Notes: generated by a model not told the origin, from the letters alone. A stretch of DNA of 64,000 bases from Mucilaginibacter mali (GCF_013283875.1 NZ_CP054139.1:1674001-1738000), one strand, 5' to 3'. Shown: positions 46,049-56,628, numbered from the stretch's first letter. Numbers and translations are program-made.

Positions 46049-49000
46049 ATGAATAAATTTCTACAACAGTTTTGCTTATTGCTTTTCCTGTGCGGAACGG
46101 CATTTGCACAAACCCGGCAGGTTACCGGCCAGGTAACAGAGAAGGGGACAAGCGATGGTATCCCGTCGGTTACTGTGCTTGTTAAAGGCGCATCGGGCGG
46201 TACACAATCTGATGTTAACGGTAACTACAAAATAACTGTGCCCGATGGCGCGGTTACGCTGGTGTTCCGTTCGGTGGGTTACAAAACCTTAGAGGTTAAG
46301 GTGGCCGCCGGCGCCACAAAGGCCAATGCCGGTTTAGAAACCGATGCTACGCAACTAAATGAAGTTGCTGTTGTGAATATCGGCTACGGTACGGTATCGC
46401 GTAACGCGGTAACCGGTTCGGTATCATCGGTTAGCGCTAAGCAACTGAAAGATCTGCCCATCAACTCAGCCTCCGAGGCTTTGGAAGGCCGCCTGGCCGG
46501 TGTGCAGATCAACCAGTCGGAAGGTTCGCCAAATACTACAGCTACCATTAAGGTGCGTGGTGGCGGTTCTATCAGGTTGGATAACGCGCCATTATATGTG
46601 GTAGATGGTATACAGGTTGAAGACGCTTTGACCGTGTTGGCCCCACAGGATATCGAAACCATCGACGTGCTGAAAGATGCCGCATCGACAGCGATATACG
46701 GCGCGCGCGGCAGCAACGGTGTAGTACTGATCACTACCAAAGGCGGCCGGGTGCAAAAACCAACTGTTACTTATAATGGTTTGGCCGGCTGGCGCCATAT
46801 CCGCCGTAAGCTTGATGTGTTTAATACTTACGATTTTGTAAAATATCAATACGAACGCGCTTTGTTAAACGGCGGTACAGAGTTAAGCACCTTTACCAGT
46901 GCTTATGGTGCGTTTGCCGATCTTGATCTTTATAAAGAAGCCCCGTTTGTTGACTGGCAGGATGAAATGTTTGGCCGTAATGCTTTAATGCAAACCCATA
47001 ACTTAAGCCTTACCGGCGGTACCGAATCTACCAAATATAACCTGAGTATTTCATCAAACGGCGAGCAGGGGATTCAGCAATTGTCCGATTATAACCGTAA
47101 GATCATCAACTTTAAACTGAATCAAAAGATAAACGACAAGTTAATGGCCGATTTTGCGGTTCGTTATAACAATACCATTGTAAATGGTGCCGGTACTTCA
47201 GATCCGGGTTCATCATCAAGCAACAGGTTACGCCAGGTTATCAGGTATAAGCCTATTTTAACTGGTGGTAAAGACCTGCTCGACTACGACCCCGATTATG
47301 CTTTGCAAACCAATGCCAATAGCTTATCGCTGGTTAACCCGCTGCTGCTAAACCAGGCAGAATACCGGAAGAACTACAATAGCACGGCTAACTTTAGCGT
47401 GAGCCTGGCCTACAACCCCATAAAAATGCTGACTCTGCGGTCGACCCTGGGCTACGATTTGATCAATAACCGTATGAACGCGTTTAACGATACTATTACT
47501 TCGGTAGCGCGCCAAAATTCCAATCAGCCAACGGCATCTATCAACACGCTAAACCGCTACACGCTGGATAATGCAAATACCATTACTTTTGATATGAATA
47601 AATCGGGCAGCCGGTTTAGCAAACGCAATAACCTGACTATACTGTTAGGCGAAGAGCTTTATCAGAACATTGCCCGTAATTATGGTACCAGCGCTTTGTT
47701 GTTCCCAATAGGCATATCGGCTAATAGCGCCATTAATAACTTTAGCCTGGGCACAGTGCCGGTGGGCGGCGCAACTTCGTCCGAAGCTACCAACCGGGTG
47801 TTCTCGCTGTTTGGCCGTATCAATTACAGTTTTGATAATAAATACCTTATCAACATATCTATGCGCAGCGATGGTTCATCGTTGTTTGCCAACGGATATA
47901 AATGGGGCGATTTTCCGGCCACCTCGTTCGCGTGGCGTATATCTGAAGAGAAGTTTTTCAGTAAGCTGAAAAATACTTTTGACGATCTGAAGTTCCGTAT
48001 CAATTACGGTAAGGCAGGTAATAACCGTGTAGATCCGTTCCTGTACCTTACCCAGTTTAATGCCAACTCTGGCGGCAACACTTACAGCCAAAACGATGTG
48101 AATGTGGTAGGCTACCAGCCAAACGCGCTGGCTTTTAACAGCCTTACCTGGGAAACCACCACATCTAAAGGTTTGGGTTTAGATTTTGCCATCCTAAAAA
48201 ACCGTTTGCAGGTAACGGCTGATGTTTATGATAATTCGATAACCAACCTGTTGTTGCAAAACCAATTAGGTACACAAACGGGCTACGGCGAACAATTACG
48301 TAATTCCGGAGCTACATCAAACAAAGGTTTCGAGCTGCAAATTAACGCTACCCCAATAAGCACTAAGAAATTTACCTGGACCGCCAACTTCAACCTATCG
48401 CATAATGATAACAAAATTGTTAGCCTGGGCGGTATTTCTACTTCAAGGTTATATTCATCGGGTTGGGCAGGCGGCAACCAGCCTTCAGACTACCTGACAC
48501 AGGTAGGCCAGCCGGTAGGTGTTATCTGGGGCCTGCAAAGCGATGGTTTTTATACCATAGATGATTTTAATTACGCTTCGGGTGTATATACTTTAAAATC
48601 GGGCGTGGCTAATAACCAGTCGGTTACTTCAACGCCTCCACAGCCTGGTGTTATTAAATATAAAGACCTGAATGGCGATGGCGTTGTTGACGATAAAGAC
48701 CGTACCAACCTGGGCAGTACGCAGGCGAAAATTTATGGTGGTTTAAACCAGCAGTTTAGGTATGGCGATTTTGACTTCAGCGTATTTGTAAACTTTCAAT
48801 ACGGCAACAAGGTATTAAATGCCAACAAGTTGGAGTTTAGCAGCGGTTATACCCCCAATGCCAACCTGTTATCGGTAATGGAAGGCCGCTGGCGCAATGT
48901 GAACGACCAGGGCGTGCGTGTTACCGACCCAACCGCTCTGGCCGCGTTGAATGCTAATGCCACTATCTGGTCGCCGCTTACTACAGCCAGCTCATTTTAT

Positions 49001-49270
49001 GTAAACTCATGGGCGGTAGAAGACGGATCGTTTTTACGCTTAAGCAATGTTACACTGGGTTATACCATCCCCAAAAGCTTGTTAAGCCGTGTAAAAGTGA
49101 GCAACTTAAGGATATACGGTACCGTAAATAACGCGGCGGTGTGGACTAAGTACAGTGGTTTTGACCCGGAGGTGAATACCCGCCGTTCAAGCCCTGTTAC
49201 CCCGGGTGTAGACTACTCGGCCTACCCGCGCAGTACAGCGTTTATTTTCGGTGTTAACCTGACATTGTAA
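46049..49270 (+). CDS. SusC/RagA-family TonB-dependent outer membrane transporter
   Basis: 1073 residues. A signal peptide (ending CGTAFAQ) is followed by a CarboxypepD_reg domain (VTGQVTEKGTSDGIPSVTVLVKG), a plug domain with SuscC-type motifs (VRGGGSIRLDNAPLYVVDG; DVLKDAASTAIYGARGSNGVVLITTK) and a 22-strand barrel ending in a C-terminal aromatic/hydrophobic strand (FIFGVNLTL). It imports oligosaccharides across the outer membrane with the SusD lipoprotein encoded 21 bp downstream. First gene of the pectin operon; substrate, from context, is oligogalacturonide. Confidence 0.95.
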   Translation: MNKFLQQFCLLLFLCGTAFAQTRQVTGQVTEKGTSDGIPSVTVLVKGASGGTQSDVNGNYKITVPDGAVTLVFRSVGYKTLEVKVAAGATKANAGLETDATQLNEVAVVNIGYGTVSRNAVTGSVSSVSAKQLKDLPINSASEALEGRLAGVQINQSEGSPNTTATIKVRGGGSIRLDNAPLYVVDGIQVEDALTVLAPQDIETIDVLKDAASTAIYGARGSNGVVLITTKGGRVQKPTVTYNGLAGWRHIRRKLDVFNTYDFVKYQYERALLNGGTELSTFTSAYGAFADLDLYKEAPFVDWQDEMFGRNALMQTHNLSLTGGTESTKYNLSISSNGEQGIQQLSDYNRKIINFKLNQKINDKLMADFAVRYNNTIVNGAGTSDPGSSSSNRLRQVIRYKPILTGGKDLLDYDPDYALQTNANSLSLVNPLLLNQAEYRKNYNSTANFSVSLAYNPIKMLTLRSTLGYDLINNRMNAFNDTITSVARQNSNQPTASINTLNRYTLDNANTITFDMNKSGSRFSKRNNLTILLGEELYQNIARNYGTSALLFPIGISANSAINNFSLGTVPVGGATSSEATNRVFSLFGRINYSFDNKYLINISMRSDGSSLFANGYKWGDFPATSFAWRISEEKFFSKLKNTFDDLKFRINYGKAGNNRVDPFLYLTQFNANSGGNTYSQNDVNVVGYQPNALAFNSLTWETTTSKGLGLDFAILKNRLQVTADVYDNSITNLLLQNQLGTQTGYGEQLRNSGATSNKGFELQINATPISTKKFTWTANFNLSHNDNKIVSLGGISTSRLYSSGWAGGNQPSDYLTQVGQPVGVIWGLQSDGFYTIDDFNYASGVYTLKSGVANNQSVTSTPPQPGVIKYKDLNGDGVVDDKDRTNLGSTQAKIYGGLNQQFRYGDFDFSVFVNFQYGNKVLNANKLEFSSGYTPNANLLSVMEGRWRNVNDQGVRVTDPTALAALNANATIWSPLTTASSFYVNSWAVEDGSFLRLSNVTLGYTIPKSLLSRVKVSNLRIYGTVNNAAVWTKYSGFDPEVNTRRSSPVTPGVDYSAYPRSTAFIFGVNLTL

Positions 49271-49291
49271 AAGCATTAAAAATTTAAAGAA

Positions 49292-51091
49292 ATGACAACA
49301 AATCAAATCATAAAATATACATCGGGCATTTTGCTGGCGGCAGGTATCATTGCCGCGATACCGTCGTGCAAAAAATCTCTTGAAATAGACCCGGTTTCTA
49401 CCTTCGGCCCCGATTACGTTTTCAGTAATACCGGTAATGCCGAGAAGGCTTTAATAAGCGCCTATGCATGCCTTGGCGGTGATGCCGGTTACGGTATCAG
49501 GCTCAGCATGTACTATCCGTTAGATAACGATGAGATGATGGGGCAGGGCGCTACGCCGTACCCGGATAACGAACGACGCGATATTGCCCACTACAATGTG
49601 CAGCCCAGTAACACGCAGTTGCCTAACCCGTACGCCCAGCTTTATGCAGGAGTGGAACGCTCAAACCTGGCTATTTACTACATTCCTAAAATGGATATGT
49701 ATAACAATGGTTCGGCAAGCGATAAGGCTTTACTAAAGCGTTTTTATGGCGAGGCGCTTGCTTTGCGCGCCCAGTTTTATTTTGAATTGATCCGTAATTG
49801 GGGTGATGTACCTGCCCAGTTTAACCCATCGGCTTTTGAGGATAACTTATTTAAACCCAAAACCAATCGCGACAGCACTTACGATCATATCCTGGCCGAC
49901 CTGGCCATGGCCGAAACCTTAGTGCCGTGGCGTACCGAAGCTACCCAATACACCAACGAAAGACTTTCGCAGGGAGCAATCCGCGCGCTTAGGGCACGTA
50001 TAGCTTTGTTTAGAGGTGGTTACGCTTTACGTTCAGACGCTACAATGAAACGCGATGAAGCTAACTACAAAAAATACTACCAGATAGCACGCGACGAGTG
50101 CAGCGCCATCATGGCCCGCAGCGATCACCGCCTGAATGCCAGCTACCAGTCGGTTTGGAAGGATTATATCTGCCAGCATAAGCAGGAGCCTAATGGCGAG
50201 ATACTTTGGGAAGTAGGTATGTCTGGCGGTAACAGTTCGCTGGGTGATAGCAAACTGGGCTATTACAACGGCCCGCGCTATAATGGCACAGGCAACGGCG
50301 CTTTAACAGTGTTGCCTACTTATTTCTATTCCTTCGACCGTAATGATACCCGCCGCGACGTGATGTGCGCACCATATGATATTAGCCCCGGCCCTGTATT
50401 GGTAGCCCGCACATTGCAATCAATGGTTGATGGTAAATTCCGTAGAGACTGGACCACCCAGTTAACATCGGCCGCGCAGTATTTCGGTACCAACTGGCCG
50501 ATCGTCCGTTATTCAGACGTTTTGCTAATGTTTGCCGAGGCTGATAATGAAATAAATGGCTCGCCAACCGCCGCTGCCATTACCGCTTTCGAAACTGTTC
50601 GCAAAAGAGCTTTCGGCGCTGCTGCTATTGGCACTACGCCAACAGACAAAGCGGGTTTCTTTACCGCCATTGTGAATGAACGCTCGTGGGAGTTGGGTGG
50701 CGAAGGTATCCGCAAATACGATTTGCTGCGCTGGAATATGCTGAAAACCAAGTTGGACGAAGCTAAAGCACGTATGACGGCTATGTACCAACGGCTAAGG
50801 TATAATAACGAAACTACACCTGTAGATTATTCAACACTGCCTACCACCATTTATTATAAACCAAGTTTGCCGGCCCCGCTTACATTCTACACCACCACAT
50901 CTTTTTATGATGCGACTGTAACGCCTGCACCGGCAGGTTATACCGCTGTATCCTGGGTGGGCACAGGTATTAATACTACCATATTAACCTATTTTGCGGT
51001 AGCATTTACACCGGGTAAAAGCGAGTTGATGCCATTCCCGCAAAATCAGATAGACGTTAACCCTAACCTGGTACAAAACCCCGGTTATTAA
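49292..51091 (+). CDS. SusD/RagB-family surface lipoprotein
   Basis: 599 residues. The signal peptide ends in a lipobox with Cys26 (IPSCKKS), so it is a lipoprotein on the cell surface. The N-terminal SusD-like region (FSNTGNAEKALISAYACLGG; ERSNLAIYYIP; GEALALRAQFYFELIRNWGDVP) has TPR-type helices, and the C-terminal RagB region includes RYSDVLLMFAEADNE and the NERSWELGGEGIRKYDLLRW signature. It caps the SusC barrel and binds glycan. Spaced 21 bp after susC and 27 bp before the next lipoprotein. Confidence 0.95.
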   Translation: MTTNQIIKYTSGILLAAGIIAAIPSCKKSLEIDPVSTFGPDYVFSNTGNAEKALISAYACLGGDAGYGIRLSMYYPLDNDEMMGQGATPYPDNERRDIAHYNVQPSNTQLPNPYAQLYAGVERSNLAIYYIPKMDMYNNGSASDKALLKRFYGEALALRAQFYFELIRNWGDVPAQFNPSAFEDNLFKPKTNRDSTYDHILADLAMAETLVPWRTEATQYTNERLSQGAIRALRARIALFRGGYALRSDATMKRDEANYKKYYQIARDECSAIMARSDHRLNASYQSVWKDYICQHKQEPNGEILWEVGMSGGNSSLGDSKLGYYNGPRYNGTGNGALTVLPTYFYSFDRNDTRRDVMCAPYDISPGPVLVARTLQSMVDGKFRRDWTTQLTSAAQYFGTNWPIVRYSDVLLMFAEADNEINGSPTAAAITAFETVRKRAFGAAAIGTTPTDKAGFFTAIVNERSWELGGEGIRKYDLLRWNMLKTKLDEAKARMTAMYQRLRYNNETTPVDYSTLPTTIYYKPSLPAPLTFYTTTSFYDATVTPAPAGYTAVSWVGTGINTTILTYFAVAFTPGKSELMPFPQNQIDVNPNLVQNPGY

Positions 51092-51118
51092 CAGAACAGC
51101 ATATTTTTTTAAATAGAT

Positions 51119-52789
51119 ATGAAAATGAAGATCAATAAAAAATATATCGTGTGGCTGTTGTTGCCGGCTTTAGGGGCAACAATGCTCACCTCGTGCAAAA
51201 AGAACGATACTGCGACAACTTTTACCCCATCGCGGGCATTTACCCCGGCAGGTTTAAGCACTACGCCATCGGGCGCCACGGTGAAAATAGACTGGAAGGC
51301 TTCCCTGTTTTCAAATGGCACCGGCCTAACTTATACGGTTGATGTATCAAAGGATAACACCTTCGCCACGGTAGATTACACCACCAGTACCAGCGCGGTA
51401 ACGCTTACGCTAACCGATCAGCAATTATTGGTAGGGCAGCCTTATTTTGTGCGCGTTAAAGCTAATGCAACAGCAACAGCAGCCGGTTCAAACGCTTATG
51501 TGGTTACCACCAGTAGCTTTACTATGCCAGGTATCCTGCAAACAGTACCTAATGCCGATCTGTCTTCAAAAACAGCAACGCTTAGATGGCTGGCGGACGC
51601 CGGCGTAACCAAGATCACCATTACACCGACAGCTCCGGCAGGCACCCCGTTTGACGTAACACTTGCGGCTGCCGATGTTACCGCGCAATCTAAACTGGTT
51701 ACCGGTTTAACCGCTAACGTAACTTACCGTGCTGATTTGTATGGCGGTACAAGGGTAAAGGGCTTCACTACATTCACCACACCTTTATATACCCGTGTGC
51801 TGAGCGCTACCGAAAGCATTGTAGACGCGGTTACCAACGCGGCTAATGGCGATATCATTGGCTTAAATGCTGGTACTTATGATGCCAAGGATGCTACATC
51901 GGCCTTTGTAAACTTTACGCTTGCGCAAAAAGCCATCACCCTGCAATCAATATCAGGTAACCCTGCCGATACTAAGATAAACTTCAAAGAGTTTACCCTG
52001 CGCGGTACCGGTGCAGGTATTACCCTTAAAAATATCGGTCTTGATGGTACGGCAGGCGCGGCTGCATACTTAATTAATTTTACCGGTGTAGCTGCCGATG
52101 CAGAGAAATGTAACTACGCTAACGTTAGTGTTGACGGTTGTACCGTAAGCAACGTTACATCAGCCCTGATGAGGGGCAACCGTGGCTCTGCCGCTACTGA
52201 TTATAAGATCGGCAATATCCTGATCAACAACTCGGTTATTAGCAGTATCAATACAGCAGTTACCGGTTTCAATACCATCGAACTGAGCAAAATGCAGTTT
52301 ACCCGTATCGATATTACTAACAACACTTTCTACGATTTTGGCCGCGCTCTGGTGGTAGCCAGCACTGCGCTGGGTACAGGCGTACCGATCCCGGCAGTAA
52401 ATATCGACAAGTGTACATTTAACTTCTTTGGCGGTAACAATATGTATACCCTGGTTGACGGCAATACCAATCCGCTTGCTGTTACCGTTACTAATAATAT
52501 TATTGCCAATACACCAAAAGCGGGTAATACCACTGCAGGTTTATTAAGGGGTTCTGGTTCGGGAAGCACCTTCTCGTTCAATAATAACAATACATTCGGT
52601 TTAAATAATGGTTCGGGCGGTGCTGCGTTGATTAATGCCACAAATACCACCGTTACTACCGGCGCCAATACCACTACCGATTTGGGCTGGATAGCAACCA
52701 CCACCAACTTTACCTTACCTGCGGGATCATCCTTACGCACAGCCAGTACAACCGGCGGCGCCATAGGCGACCCACGGTGGGCTAAGTAA
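51119..52789 (+). CDS. Surface lipoprotein with FN3-like domains and beta-helix (DUF5123/DUF4957-like)
   Basis: 556 residues. Lipoprotein signal with Cys26 (LTSCKKND). Residues about 35-230 form two Thr/Ala-rich FN3-like beta domains. From about 240 the sequence turns into a right-handed beta-helix pattern (TKINFKEFTLRGTGAGITLK, VSVDGCTVSNVTSALMR, ILINNSVISSIN, IDITNNTFYDFGR). This arrangement is that of the DUF5123/DUF4957 proteins found in Bacteroidota pectin loci. It has pectate-lyase-like topology but no catalytic residues that I can identify, so a pectin-binding surface protein is likely. A start at ATG 51125 is also possible. A strong terminator follows at 52806-52831. Confidence 0.8.
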   Translation: MKMKINKKYIVWLLLPALGATMLTSCKKNDTATTFTPSRAFTPAGLSTTPSGATVKIDWKASLFSNGTGLTYTVDVSKDNTFATVDYTTSTSAVTLTLTDQQLLVGQPYFVRVKANATATAAGSNAYVVTTSSFTMPGILQTVPNADLSSKTATLRWLADAGVTKITITPTAPAGTPFDVTLAAADVTAQSKLVTGLTANVTYRADLYGGTRVKGFTTFTTPLYTRVLSATESIVDAVTNAANGDIIGLNAGTYDAKDATSAFVNFTLAQKAITLQSISGNPADTKINFKEFTLRGTGAGITLKNIGLDGTAGAAAYLINFTGVAADAEKCNYANVSVDGCTVSNVTSALMRGNRGSAATDYKIGNILINNSVISSINTAVTGFNTIELSKMQFTRIDITNNTFYDFGRALVVASTALGTGVPIPAVNIDKCTFNFFGGNNMYTLVDGNTNPLAVTVTNNIIANTPKAGNTTAGLLRGSGSGSTFSFNNNNTFGLNNGSGGAALINATNTTVTTGANTTTDLGWIATTTNFTLPAGSSLRTASTTGGAIGDPRWAK

Positions 52790-52805
52790 AATCAGGATAC
52801 TAAAT

Positions 52806-52831
52806 AAAAAGGCTGCTTCGGCGGCCTTTTT
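52806..52831 (+). terminator. Rho-independent terminator after the SusCD operon
   Basis: GGCTGC/GCGGCC (one G-T pair) with a TTCG tetraloop, flanked by five A and five T, 16 bp after the stop of the DUF5123-like gene. It separates the uptake operon from the enzyme genes. Confidence 0.88.
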
Positions 52832-52840
52832 ATTTAATGG

Positions 52841-52917
52841 TATATAGGTTACGCAAACGATTGCATTGATTTATTAGGGCAGTCCCTTTTTTTATTTACA
52901 CGTTGTGCTTAATCTTG
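52841..52917 (+). promoter_or_regulatory. Operator half-site and promoter cassette, site 2 (CE12 operon)
   Basis: The right operator half AACGATTGC (52856-52864) matches site 1 exactly and is followed by CATTGATTTA-like sequence, TTTTTTTATTT (52887-52897) and TAATCTTG (52910-52917). Distances from the half-site are the same as at site 1 (23 and 46 bp). The left half is degenerate, so binding may be weaker or depend on one half. Confidence 0.65.
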
Positions 52918-53034
52918 TATAGCGTATTTAGTGGTTGTGATACCTTGTATTAACCATGATGGCTTAGGAAAGAGATGTGCATAATAATATCATATTTTAG
53001 CCGGGAATTAACCAACCTGTTTTAATAACCAATT

Positions 53035-53832
53035 ATGAAGAAACTTTTTTTTAACAGGAATGCTGTTTTAATAATGCTGATTTTCAGCGTTTTTACGCTG
53101 TTCTCGTTTGCTTTAAAGCCCGATAATATTACTGTTTATATGGCCGGCGACTCCACCATGGCCGATAAGGATGTAAGGACTTATCCCGAGACCGGCTGGG
53201 GCATGCCGTTTAAATTTTACTTCGATAAAACGGTAACCGTGGTTAACGTAGCCAAGAATGGCCGCAGCACTAAAAGCTTCATCACCGAGGGCTTATGGCA
53301 ATCGATTGTGGACAAACTGAAGGCCGGCGATTATGTACTGGTGCAATTTGGTCATAACGATGAGGTGCCGACCAAGAAGACCGCCACTACTGAAACCGAA
53401 TTTCACGATAACCTGGTGCGTTATGTAACCGAGACCCGCGCTAAACAGGCCATCCCCATATTACTTACCCCGGTAGCTCGCCGCAAGTTTGATGCAAACG
53501 GCAAGGTGCAGGGTACGCACGATGTATATTCGGAAATTGTGCGCAAGGTGGCCGCCGAACAGAAGGTGCCGCTGATAGACCACGACCGCGAAAGCCAGGC
53601 CCTGCTGCAAACGCTTGGCCCGGAAAGTTCAAAGCTGCTTTACAATCATTTGCAACCCGGCGAAAACCCTAATTATCCTGACGGTAAGATTGACGACACT
53701 CACTTCAGCGAAACAGGCGCGCGCAAGATGGCGCAAATTGTGCTTAACGATATCAAAGCCTTAAAATTAGACCTGGCCGACAGGATTGTAAAAGGGGCTA
53801 ACGCGGCCACCGTAGCGCCGGCAGCGAAGTAA
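53035..53832 (+). CDS. Rhamnogalacturonan/pectin acetylesterase (CE12, SGNH hydrolase)
   Basis: 265 residues with an N-terminal signal segment (about 10-27). SGNH blocks are clear: MAGDST (nucleophile S40), Gly at NGRSTK, GHNDE (N108) and DDTHFSETG (D219, H222). This is the CE12 rhamnogalacturonan acetylesterase family, which removes acetyl groups from pectin so that hydrolases can act, in the periplasm. First gene of the enzyme part of the locus, preceded by operator/promoter site 2 and 32 bp before the GH28 gene. Confidence 0.92.
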   Translation: MKKLFFNRNAVLIMLIFSVFTLFSFALKPDNITVYMAGDSTMADKDVRTYPETGWGMPFKFYFDKTVTVVNVAKNGRSTKSFITEGLWQSIVDKLKAGDYVLVQFGHNDEVPTKKTATTETEFHDNLVRYVTETRAKQAIPILLTPVARRKFDANGKVQGTHDVYSEIVRKVAAEQKVPLIDHDRESQALLQTLGPESSKLLYNHLQPGENPNYPDGKIDDTHFSETGARKMAQIVLNDIKALKLDLADRIVKGANAATVAPAAK

Positions 53833-53864
53833 ATTATTAAACAGATACCAATAAAAACCTATAT

Positions 53865-55529
53865 ATGAATATCAACGCGACTAAAAATACTTGTTTGGCC
53901 ATTATGCTTGCGGCTTGCGGCTTCGGCGCATCGGCACAGCAAAAAGAATATAGCTGGACAAACTTGCCTAAAATTGCAAAGACTGCATTTAAAAAGGATA
54001 CCATAAACATCCTTAAATACGGGGCCAAAGCCGATGGCATCACCCTGAACACCAAAAGCATTAACGATGCGATAACCGCCTGCAGCAATAAAGGCGGCGG
54101 CGTGGTTTTGATTCCACAAGGTATCTGGATGACAGGCCCCATCGTATTAAAAAGCAATGTAAACCTGCATGTAAGCCGCGCGGCCCTGCTGCAGTTTACC
54201 GATGATAAAAGCCAGTACCCATTGGTGGCCGGCAATTACGAGGGTCATCCGTCTCCGCGTAACCAATCGCCTATATCGGGCACTAATCTAACCAATATCG
54301 GTATCACCGGCGAAGGTATCATCGACGGTGCCGGCGGCGTATGGCGGGCTATTGGTAAAGACCGCCTGAGCGAGAGCGAATGGCGGAATTTAGTGGCATC
54401 GGGTGGTGTGGTAAGCGAAAATGGCAAAACCTGGTATCCTTCGGCCAGTTATGTAAAAGGGCAGAGCGAAAAGGACGCCATTTACCTGAAACCCGGTAAA
54501 GCACTGTCTGACTACGAGAGCATGAAGGACTTCTTCCGCCCGAATATGGTGGTGCTGACCAATTGCAAAAGGATCTTATTGCAGGACGTAACCGTGCAAA
54601 ACTCACCAGCCTGGTGCCTGCACCCGCTACTGTGCGAAGACCTGACCCTGCGCAACGTGCACGTGCGCAACCCGTGGAACGCCCAGAATGGCGACGCGAT
54701 AGACATCGAATCGTGCCGTAACGTGTTGTTAGAGGGTAATACTTTCGATGCCGGTGACGATGGTATCTGCATTAAATCAGGTCGTGATGAAGAGGGCCGT
54801 AAACGCGGTAAACCAACTGAAAACGTAATTGCCCGCAACAACGTGGTATACCGTGCGCACGGCGGCTTTGTAATAGGCAGCGAGATGAGCGGCGGAGCGA
54901 AGAACATCTTTGTAACAGACTGTACGTTCATCGGTACCGATATCGGCCTGCGTTTTAAAACTACCCGCGGCCGCGGTGGCGTGGTAGAGAAGATCTACGT
55001 AAAAAACATTGCCATGCGCGATATTTTAGGCAGCGCTATTTTATTTGATATGTACTATGGAGGTAAATCCGTAGCCGAAGGCGAAGGCACTAAAACCACT
55101 GCCACTAAAACTTATACCGCTGATGTAAGTACCCCACAGTTTAAGGATTTCTATGTAAATAACGTAGTATGTAACGGTGCAGCCAGTGGTCTGCTGATCC
55201 GTGGCTTACCGGAGATGGCAATCAAAGGTATCCATCTGGAGAATGTGATCCTGAAAACCACCAAGGGTGCCGAGATCTCTGAAGCCAGCAACATCACCCT
55301 TAAAAATGTGCACTTTGAAAGTAAGGATACCAAGCCGGTAATTATTGTAGAAAACAGCAATAATGTAAAGCTTGACGGTATTAAATATACCAACGGCGCC
55401 GATCTGCTGTTCAGCGTTACCGGCGAGCGTACCAAGGATATCAGCGTAAGCAATACCGATGTATCGAAGGCTAAGGATAAGGTTGATTTTAAATCGGGCG
55501 CGGATAGCAAGGCCATCAGCTTTAAATAA
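53865..55529 (+). CDS. Polygalacturonase-type glycoside hydrolase (GH28)
   Basis: 554 residues with a signal peptide (ending GFGASAQQ). The GH28 right-handed beta-helix carries the catalytic motifs in order: NGDAIDIES near 275, AGDDGICIKSG near 296-306, HGGFVIGSE near 332 and RFKTTRGRGG near 363. It cleaves alpha-1,4-galacturonosyl (or galacturonosyl-rhamnose) bonds of de-esterified pectin in the periplasm; whether endo or exo cannot be told from the motifs. It sits between the acetylesterase and the methylesterase, 9 bp before the latter. Confidence 0.93.
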   Translation: MNINATKNTCLAIMLAACGFGASAQQKEYSWTNLPKIAKTAFKKDTINILKYGAKADGITLNTKSINDAITACSNKGGGVVLIPQGIWMTGPIVLKSNVNLHVSRAALLQFTDDKSQYPLVAGNYEGHPSPRNQSPISGTNLTNIGITGEGIIDGAGGVWRAIGKDRLSESEWRNLVASGGVVSENGKTWYPSASYVKGQSEKDAIYLKPGKALSDYESMKDFFRPNMVVLTNCKRILLQDVTVQNSPAWCLHPLLCEDLTLRNVHVRNPWNAQNGDAIDIESCRNVLLEGNTFDAGDDGICIKSGRDEEGRKRGKPTENVIARNNVVYRAHGGFVIGSEMSGGAKNIFVTDCTFIGTDIGLRFKTTRGRGGVVEKIYVKNIAMRDILGSAILFDMYYGGKSVAEGEGTKTTATKTYTADVSTPQFKDFYVNNVVCNGAASGLLIRGLPEMAIKGIHLENVILKTTKGAEISEASNITLKNVHFESKDTKPVIIVENSNNVKLDGIKYTNGADLLFSVTGERTKDISVSNTDVSKAKDKVDFKSGADSKAISFK

Positions 55530-55538
55530 TATATCGAT

Positions 55539-56549
55539 ATGAAAAAATTGTTGCTGCTTATTGGTGGGTTGGTGATAGGGGCGCAATTATTAGCGCAGCC
55601 AATTAGTAAGGTATATACAAAGATTACCGTTGCCCAGGATGGCAGCGGCGATTTTAAAACCATACAGGAGGCCGTAAACAATGTGCGCGACCTGGGTAAA
55701 GTGCAGGTGCCTATCTATATAAAAAAAGGCGTTTATCACGAAAAGCTGGTGATCCCCTCGTGGAAGACACATATTTCGCTGATAGGTGAGGATAAGAATA
55801 ATACCATCATCACTAACGATGATTTCTCGGGTAAGGCAGTACCGGGTGGCAAGGATGCATTTGGTCGGGATAAAATGTCGACCTATACCTCCTACACCGT
55901 TTTAGTGGCGGGAGATAACTTTGTAGCCGAAAACCTGACCATCGCCAATACAGCCGGCAGGGTAGGCCAGGCCGTTGCTTTGCATATCGAGGGTGATCGC
56001 AGCGTGATAAAGAACTGCCGCATACTGGGTAACCAGGATACGCTTTACACCGCAACCGCCAGTTCGCGCCAGTTATACCAGGATTGTTATATCGAAGGTA
56101 CTACAGATTTCCTTTTTGGTGAAGCTACAGCGGTTTTCCAACGCTGCACTATCAAAAGCCTGGTTAACTCGTACGTTACCGCCGCCGCTACTACCGACCT
56201 GCAGCCCTTTGGCTATGTACTGATGGATTGCAAACTGATAGCCGATACAGGTGTAACTAAGGAGTTTTTAGGCCGGCCATGGCGGGCATACGCGAAAACG
56301 GTTTATATCCGTACCGAAATGGGCGCGCACATTATACCTGAAGGATGGAACCCATGGAAAGGCGATGCCATGTTCCCTGATAAGGAAAAGACGGCTTATT
56401 ATGCCGAATATCAAAGTACCGGTCCGGGTGCCAATGCCAGGGCAAGAGTAGCCTGGTCGCACCAGTTAACGGATAAGGAAGTGAAGCAATACACACTGAA
56501 AAATATTTTAGGCGGCAAGGACAACTGGGATCCGGAAGCGAAGCAGTAA
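55539..56549 (+). CDS. Pectin methylesterase (CE8)
   Basis: 336 residues with signal peptide (ending QLLAQ). CE8 motifs in order: GSGDFKTIQEAV, QAVALHIEGDRS, GNQDTLY (general acid Asp, about 164), TDFLFGEA (nucleophile Asp, about 190) and LGRPWR (Arg, about 243). It releases methanol from homogalacturonan, preparing it for GH28. Ends about 80 bp before operator site 3. Confidence 0.94.
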   Translation: MKKLLLLIGGLVIGAQLLAQPISKVYTKITVAQDGSGDFKTIQEAVNNVRDLGKVQVPIYIKKGVYHEKLVIPSWKTHISLIGEDKNNTIITNDDFSGKAVPGGKDAFGRDKMSTYTSYTVLVAGDNFVAENLTIANTAGRVGQAVALHIEGDRSVIKNCRILGNQDTLYTATASSRQLYQDCYIEGTTDFLFGEATAVFQRCTIKSLVNSYVTAAATTDLQPFGYVLMDCKLIADTGVTKEFLGRPWRAYAKTVYIRTEMGAHIIPEGWNPWKGDAMFPDKEKTAYYAEYQSTGPGANARARVAWSHQLTDKEVKQYTLKNILGGKDNWDPEAKQ

Positions 56550-56628
56550 ACAGCTTGCAGGATACGACAGGACGGTTAGCTTATATATAAATATAAACTT
56601 TGATACCGGTTTGACGGTACGATCTATC

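Noticed and set aside
51119..52789. Pectate lyase in the uptake operon
   Set aside because: The beta-helix is present but no lyase catalytic Arg/Ca-binding Asp pattern could be identified, and N-terminal FN3 domains fit the DUF5123-type binding proteins better.
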